Below, piece by piece: positions 1-5,203 of a DNA stretch of 5,203 nt. The position numbers were made by a program, and so were the translations under genes. Each line of letters begins with the position of its first letter. The stretch's first letter is position 1. The stretch comes from Paracoccaceae bacterium (GTDB lineage Bacteria; Pseudomonadota; Alphaproteobacteria; Rhodobacterales; Rhodobacteraceae). A model generated the notes under the pieces. That model ran no database searches. It was not told where the DNA came from and saw only the letters and a list, made by a program, of their open reading frames with translations. The DNA lies in contig DQCI01000150.1 of the NCBI GenBank assembly GCA_003545125.1, positions 2,428 through 7,630 of the forward strand, given 5' to 3'.

Positions 1-1155
1 GACTCGATGGCGCTTCTGCACATCCTGGCGGAGTGCGCGCCCGAACATGGGGTGGCGCTGGAGGCGGCGACGGTGGACCATGGGCTGCGGCCGGGCTCGG
101 CCGAGGAGGCGACCTTTGTCAAAACCACATGCGATGCCCTTGATATCCATCATGAAACCCTGCGGTGGGAGGATTGGGATGGGCGTGGCAACCTGCAAGC
201 CGAGGCGCGGGCGGCGCGCTACCGGCTGTTGGCGGGTTGGGCCAAGCGCCGCGGGCTTGACGCGGTGGCGCTCGGACATACGCGCGACGACATGGCCGAG
301 ACGTTTCTCATGCGGCTTGCCCGCGAAGCCGGGGTCGACGGGCTGGCCGCGATGGCGGGATGGTTCGACCGCGACGGCGCGGCGTTCTGGCGCCCGGCGC
401 TCGGGCTCGAACGCGAGGAGCTGCGCGCCTGGCTGACCCGGCACGGGCACGTCTGGCGCGAAGATCCGTCGAACGAGGACGAAGGCTTCGACCGGGTGAA
501 GGCGCGCCGTGTTCTCGATGCCCTGGAGCCGTTGGGGATCGACGCGAGGACGCTTGCGGGGGTGGCGGTGAACATGGCCTCCGCGCGCCTGGCCTTGCAG
601 CAGATGGCGTTCGAAGCGGCGGGACGGATCGGGCGGGAACAGGCGGGCGACGTGGTCTTGGACCGGGACCGGTTCGTGACCCTGCCGTGGGAGGTTCAAC
701 GCCGGCTGCTCACCGCCGCGCTCGCCTGGGTGGCGGGTGCGGCGTATGGGCCGCGCCGCGACGCGCTGATCGACCTCGATATGGCCATTCTGCGGCGACA
801 GGGACACACGCTGCATGGCTGCCTCGTCACGACCGATGACGAAACCGTGCGCATCGCGCGCGAATTCAATGCCGTGAAAGACGCGGTGGCCGCGCCCGGA
901 ACGCTCTGGGACAATCGCTGGCGGATCACCGGCCCGGTTCGCGACGGGCTCGAGATCCGCGCGCTCGGCGAAGCGGTAAGCCACTGTCCCGACTGGCGAA
1001 ACACCGGCCTGCCGCGGACCTCGCTGATGGCGTCCCCTGCCGTCTGGGCGGGCGAGACCCTCATTGCGGCCCCAATTGCCGGGCTTTCGGGCGGTTTTTC
1101 GGCGGAAATCGCCCATCCGCGGGGTGATTTCGCGCTGAGTGCTTTATCGCATTGA
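1..1155 (+). CDS. tilS: tRNA(Ile)-lysidine synthetase TilS (5'-truncated by window edge)
   Basis: TilS uses ATP and lysine to convert the wobble C34 of the AUA-reading tRNA-Ile to lysidine, which changes both its decoding and its charging; it is cytosolic and normally essential. The reading frame is open from base 1. The first two codons give Asp-Ser followed by MALLHIL, which fits the end of the family's SGGxDS PP-loop, so about 30 N-terminal residues including the rest of that loop lie outside the window. Other family signatures are VDHGLRPGS (about 73-99), NLQAEARAARY (190-222), GHTRDDMAETF (274-306) and a WREDPSNED segment (about 451-480) before a conserved KARR. The last ~200 residues are the less conserved helical and C-terminal part. 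The 384 visible residues plus the missing start give a normal alpha-proteobacterial length, and nothing looks broken. The ATG at 7 is an internal Met, not the start. ftsH follows 75 bases downstream, a common pairing in this class. Confidence 0.95.
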   Translation, partial: DSMALLHILAECAPEHGVALEAATVDHGLRPGSAEEATFVKTTCDALDIHHETLRWEDWDGRGNLQAEARAARYRLLAGWAKRRGLDAVALGHTRDDMAETFLMRLAREAGVDGLAAMAGWFDRDGAAFWRPALGLEREELRAWLTRHGHVWREDPSNEDEGFDRVKARRVLDALEPLGIDARTLAGVAVNMASARLALQQMAFEAAGRIGREQAGDVVLDRDRFVTLPWEVQRRLLTAALAWVAGAAYGPRRDALIDLDMAILRRQGHTLHGCLVTTDDETVRIAREFNAVKDAVAAPGTLWDNRWRITGPVRDGLEIRALGEAVSHCPDWRNTGLPRTSLMASPAVWAGETLIAAPIAGLSGGFSAEIAHPRGDFALSALSH

Positions 1156-1181
1156 ACATGGGGGTATCATCCCTATTTTAG
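1151..1181 (+). promoter_or_regulatory. Putative heat-shock (RpoH-like) promoter for ftsH
   Basis: The sequence reads ATTGAAC at 1151-1157 and CCTATTTTAG at 1172-1181. From memory, the alpha-proteobacterial RpoH consensus is CTTG, 17-18 bases, then CyTATnTnnG. Here there are 17 bases between the TTG at 1152-1154 and the -10 element. The -10 matches every specified position and the -35 has one mismatch (A for C). It also passes as a sigma70-like site (TTGAAC, 16 bases, TATTTT). The -35 overlaps the tilS stop codon at 1153-1155. Transcription would start near 1187-1190, leaving a 5' leader of about 40 bases. ftsH is an RpoH target in E. coli and several alpha-proteobacteria, so the position makes sense. 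This is inferred from motif and context only. Confidence 0.45.
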
Positions 1182-1188
1182 AGGGAAC

Positions 1189-1206
1189 GCGCGCTCGGGG
1201 GCGTGC
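1189..1206 (+). other. Small hairpin in the ftsH leader
   Basis: GCGCGC (1189-1194) can pair with GCGTGC (1201-1206) as six pairs including one G-U, with a six-base loop. It lies at the probable 5' end of the ftsH transcript, 11 bases ahead of the Shine-Dalgarno site, and does not cover that site. A T-run does not follow, so it is not a terminator. It could stabilise the transcript or simply reflect the high G+C content. Confidence 0.2.
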
Positions 1207-1217
1207 CAAAGAATTTC

Positions 1218-1224
1218 TGAGGAG
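1218..1224 (+). promoter_or_regulatory. Ribosome-binding site deciding the TTG start of ftsH
   Basis: TGAGGAG is a strong anti-16S match, six bases before the TTG at 1231. It supports this non-ATG start. The next in-frame ATG, at 1321, would remove the first membrane helix and has no comparable site upstream. Confidence 0.85.
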
Positions 1225-1230
1225 ACCGAC

Positions 1231-3149
<1,919 letters not shown>

Positions 3150-3153
<4 letters not shown>

Positions 3154-3950
3154 GCCAAACCAAAACGTTAGACTGGGATCCCGGAACCTATGCAAGGTTC
3201 CGGGATTTTCGTTTGCGGCCGGCGCTGGATCTGATCGCGCAGATCGGCGGCTTGCCCGAGGGGCCGGTGGTTGACCTTGGCTGCGGCGGCGGTGCGGTGG
3301 CGGCGGCGCTGGCCAGACGGTTTGCGGGCCGTGCGCTGGTCGGTGTGGACGCGAGCCCGGCGATGCTCGCCGACGCAGCGGCGACGGGGGTCTACAGCGC
3401 GCTGGTCGAAGCCGACATCGCCACGTGGCGGCCCGACGCGGCCCCCGCTCTGATATTTTCCAATGCCGCGCTCCACTGGCTCGACGCGCATGACCTGCTG
3501 CTGCCACGGCTCGCCGAGATGCTGCCTCCGGGCGGTGTGCTCGCGGTGCAGATGCCGCACCAGTTCGACGCGCCGAGCCATGTGCTCCTGCGCGAGGTGG
3601 CGAAGTCGCATTTCCCGGGCCGGGTGGCGGCGACGGCCCTGCGCACGCCGGTGGTCGCGCCTGCCGATTACCTGCGCCTGCTTGCGGGGGTCGGCGTGGT
3701 CGATGGCTGGGAGACCACCTATGTCCAGCGCCTCGCGCCGGCCAAGGCGGCCCATCCGGTGCGTCGGTTCACCGAATCCACCGCGATGCGGCCTTTCCTT
3801 GCCGCGCTCGACGAGGTCGAAGCGGCGCGGTTCACAGCCCTCTACGACGCCGAGCTTGCGGCGGCCTACCCGGCGGAGGAGGACGGTAGCGTGCTGTTTG
3901 CGTTCCGGCGGCTGTTCTTGACGCTGATCCGGTCCCGCACGGCCTCCTGA
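3150..3950 (+). CDS. tam: Trans-aconitate 2-methyltransferase (Tam)
   Basis: Tam transfers a methyl group from S-adenosylmethionine to trans-aconitate, a spontaneous by-product that inhibits aconitase, and so protects the citric acid cycle; it is cytosolic. The 266-residue product follows E. coli Tam from end to end as I recall it. It opens with WDPGTYARF and RPALDLI (9-29), then the SAM-binding motif [10 protein letters not shown] (40-48). The acidic ribose-contact D67 sits in GVDASPAML, followed by EADI (87-90) and NAALHWL (105-111). GGVLAVQMP and the conserved SHVLLREVA follow (128-151), and a C-terminal FAFRRLF ends the match. The start is a GTG sharing GTGA with the ftsH stop, with a weak GGA about nine bases upstream, so translational coupling to ftsH is likely. 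The conserved N-terminal motif starts only eight residues in, so a much later start is unlikely. Codons 10-19 are also the arms of a terminator-like hairpin. The substrate is inferred by homology; a related small-acid methyltransferase is possible. Confidence 0.88.
3178..3209 (+). terminator. Intrinsic-terminator-like hairpin after ftsH, inside tam
   Basis: ATCCCGGAACCT (3178-3189) and AGGTTCCGGGAT (3195-3206) are perfect 12-base inverted repeats around a five-base loop (ATGCA). They run directly into TTTT (3206-3209) and a T-rich stretch (CGTTT). This is the textbook layout of a Rho-independent terminator, 25 bases past the ftsH stop. It lies within codons 10-19 of tam, so it would cut read-through into tam or act as an attenuator. 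The T-run is short and broken by C, so efficiency may be partial. Confidence 0.6.
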
Positions 3951-3963
3951 CAGGTCTTGTCAG
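3947..3963 (+). repeat. Short inverted repeat at the tam stop codon
   Basis: CTGACA (3947-3952) and TGTCAG (3958-3963) form six perfect pairs around a five-base loop, and the tam stop is inside the left arm. A T-run does not follow, so terminator function is doubtful. It could act as a 3' stability element or be chance. Confidence 0.3.
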
Positions 3964-3970
3964 CAGGCCG

Positions 3971-4018
3971 GTGGCCCAGCGCTTGCGGTAGGCGCGGGTT
4001 TCGGCAAGGCTGGGTCAT
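3971..4018 (+). promoter_or_regulatory. Hairpin sequestering the alkC ribosome-binding site and start codon
   Basis: Bases 3971-3986 can pair with 4004-4018. CCCAGC (3975-3980) pairs with GCTGGG (4009-4014), and CTTGC (3982-3986) pairs with GCAAG (4004-4008). Only G3981 bulges, and the loop has 17 bases. The stem extends outward as G-T, G-C, T-A and G-T pairs, reaching the first two bases of the start codon. In all there are 15 pairs, two of them wobble. The arm holds the whole AAGG ribosome-binding site (4006-4009). In RNA this would repress translation unless melted, bound or translated through. No trigger is visible. Confidence 0.5.
4006..4009 (+). promoter_or_regulatory. Ribosome-binding site deciding the alkC start
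   Basis: AAGG lies seven bases before the ATG at 4017. It favours that start over the in-frame TTG at 3957, which would add 20 residues unlike the family. The site is short and lies within the stem at 3971-4018. Confidence 0.6.
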
Positions 4019-5144
4019 GGCCGAACCCTTGAAAAACCTGTTCAACCCGGTGCTGGCGCGAAACATGGCCCGGCATCTCGCGCGGGTCGGGCCGTTCGCG
4101 GCGCAAGCGTTCACCGCAGACGCCCTAGAGGGGCTCGAGGGGCGCGAACTCATGCAGCGCGCGGACCAGATTGCCGCGGCGCTTGAGGCGCATTTGCCGG
4201 CCGACTTTCCGCACGCCTGCGCGATGTTGCGGGCCGCCCTTCACCCCGGCGCGGTCGCAGAGGATTGGCAGGCGCGCCCGGACGACGAGGCCGGTATCCG
4301 GGGCTGGGCGATTGTCCCGATGGGCACCTTCGTCGCCCGGCGCGGCATGGACCATATCGACCTCAGCCTCGACACCTTGCGCGACTTCACCTCGCGCCTG
4401 ACCTCGGAATTCGCGCTGCGTCCCTTCTACATGGCCGAGCCTGCGCGCACGCTCACGCATGTTGAGCGCTGGGTGCACGATCCCGACCCGCATGTGCGCC
4501 GGCTCGCCAGCGAAGGCACGCGCCCGCGCCTGCCCTGGGGGATCCGGCTGAAATCGCTGGTGGCGGATCCGGCGCCGATCCTGCCGGTGCTGCACGCGTT
4601 GCGTGACGATCCATCGGACTACGTGCGCCGCTCGGTCGCCAATTCTCTGAACGACATCTCCCGGGATCATCCGGAGCTGGTGGCCGGGATCGTGGCGGAC
4701 TGGCTCCCGGGCGCTTCGCCGGCGCGTGCGGCGCTTCTGCACCACGCGGCCCGCAGTCTCGTCAAGGCAGGGCATCCCGAGGTGCTGGCGAGTTTCGGTT
4801 TCGGCGCGCCCGACCTCTCGGCGGTGTCGTTCACGCTCACACCAGAGGCTGTCCGGATGGGCGACACGCTGGACTTGTCGCTGGCGCTCAACGCCGGGGG
4901 CGACACGGCGCAGAACGTGCTGGTCGATTACGTGATGCATTTCAGGCGGGCTAACGGCAGTCTGGGTCACAAGGTGTTCAAATGGACCAAGGCGGTGTTG
5001 GAACCGGGCCAAGAGGTCAATTTGCGCAAGCGCCACGCGCTCCGGGTGGTGACGACCCGCCGCCATTACCCGGGCGCGCACCGCGTCTCGGTCCAGGTCA
5101 ACGGCGCGGTGGTGGCCGATGGGGTGTTCGAGCTGATCGAATAG
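4017..5144 (+). CDS. alkC: AlkC-type DNA alkylation-repair glycosylase with Ig-like domain
   Basis: AlkC-family enzymes remove alkylated bases such as 3-methyladenine and 3-methylcytosine by gripping the DNA backbone rather than flipping the base, starting base excision repair. The 375-residue product opens with the family's EPLKNLFNP stretch. Helical HEAT-like repeats follow to about 262, including ERWVHDPDPHVRRLASEG (150-167), LPWGIRL (172-178) and DDPSDYVRRSVANSLNDIS (197-215). A beta-rich C-terminal part (about 268-375) with spaced hydrophobic strands and a FKWTKAVLEPGQ segment fits the Ig-like domain that marks one AlkC subgroup. E131, E166, W174 and D213 fall where I recall the active-site residues of Pseudomonas AlkC, with a constant offset, so the enzyme looks intact. 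The ATG at 4017 is chosen because the family N-terminus begins there and AAGG precedes it. It lies 66 bases after tam on the same strand, possibly in one transcript. The symbol is by homology; substrate range is not visible. Confidence 0.88.
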   Translation: MAEPLKNLFNPVLARNMARHLARVGPFAAQAFTADALEGLEGRELMQRADQIAAALEAHLPADFPHACAMLRAALHPGAVAEDWQARPDDEAGIRGWAIVPMGTFVARRGMDHIDLSLDTLRDFTSRLTSEFALRPFYMAEPARTLTHVERWVHDPDPHVRRLASEGTRPRLPWGIRLKSLVADPAPILPVLHALRDDPSDYVRRSVANSLNDISRDHPELVAGIVADWLPGASPARAALLHHAARSLVKAGHPEVLASFGFGAPDLSAVSFTLTPEAVRMGDTLDLSLALNAGGDTAQNVLVDYVMHFRRANGSLGHKVFKWTKAVLEPGQEVNLRKRHALRVVTTRRHYPGAHRVSVQVNGAVVADGVFELIE

Positions 5145-5203
5145 CGGCCGCGGCAGGACAAGGGTGCATCGCACGAGGCCGCATCGGCGGTGTCGCAGAT
5201 GCC
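5145..5203. other. Unassigned 3' flank
   Basis: Fifty-nine bases follow the alkC stop. Two small inverted repeats are present: GTGC/GCAC at 5164-5174 and GCATC/GATGC at 5181-5202. Neither is followed by a T-run. No conserved protein can be recognised in any frame of this short piece, so whether a next gene begins or ends here cannot be decided. Confidence 0.3.

Noticed and set aside
1160..1179. GGG...CCC followed by TATTTT as a tilS terminator.
   Set aside because: Only three pairs form before a T-T mismatch, too weak for a terminator. The T-run is better explained as the -10 element.
3284..3312. GGC/GGT-rich run in tam as a possible microsatellite or G-quadruplex.
   Set aside because: It simply encodes the glycine-rich SAM-binding loop and following Ala-rich helix; runs of three or more Gs are too few.
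3902..3917. Two GTTC words resembling an alpha-proteobacterial LexA box (GTTC-N7-GTTC) upstream of the DNA-repair gene alkC.
   Set aside because: The spacing is eight bases rather than seven, and the site lies in conserved tam coding sequence about 100 bases from the alkC start.
3918..3946. TTGACG at 3918-3923 as a -35 element for an alkC promoter.
   Set aside because: No T/A-rich -10 lies 16-18 bases downstream; that stretch is GC-rich tam coding sequence.
4125..5174. A 349-codon minus-strand open frame opposite alkC.
   Set aside because: It has Arg/His-rich shadow composition, no recognisable motif, and lies across the well-conserved AlkC frame.

Overview
The window is GC-rich coding DNA (by eye mid-60s % G+C, not counted). 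It carries four genes, all on the + strand and closely packed. Codon usage and the protein sequences suggest an alpha-proteobacterium, most likely Rhodobacteraceae. The FtsH protein has a protease-domain segment and an acidic tail that I recall from that family. This placement is inference, not a search result.

Layout: (1) positions 1-1155 hold tilS, the tRNA-Ile lysidine synthetase. It is cut by the window edge exactly inside its ATP-binding PP-loop. (2) A 75-base gap holds a good Shine-Dalgarno site and a sequence resembling an alpha-proteobacterial heat-shock (RpoH) promoter that overlaps the tilS stop codon. (3) Positions 1231-3153 hold ftsH, the membrane AAA+ zinc protease, with a TTG start. 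(4) Positions 3150-3950 hold tam, trans-aconitate 2-methyltransferase. It starts on GTG in a GTGA overlap with the ftsH stop. (5) Positions 4017-5144 hold an AlkC-type DNA alkylation-repair glycosylase with HEAT-like repeats and a C-terminal Ig-like domain. (6) The last 59 bases hold nothing I can assign.

Functionally, tilS and ftsH are housekeeping genes for decoding and membrane protein quality control, and are commonly adjacent downstream of tol-pal in alpha-proteobacteria. Tam and AlkC are accessory housekeeping: metabolite detoxification by methylation and removal of alkylated bases. I see no mobile element, CRISPR array, RNA gene or phage signature, and no evidence for a wholly new system.

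The signals most worth a second look are RNA-level structures at the gene junctions. One is a 12-bp perfect hairpin followed by a T-run. It looks like an intrinsic terminator but lies inside the first 20 codons of tam. The other is a 15-pair hairpin that would bury both the ribosome-binding site and the start codon of alkC. Together with the RpoH-like promoter, they suggest that tam and alkC may be expressed conditionally and separately from ftsH.
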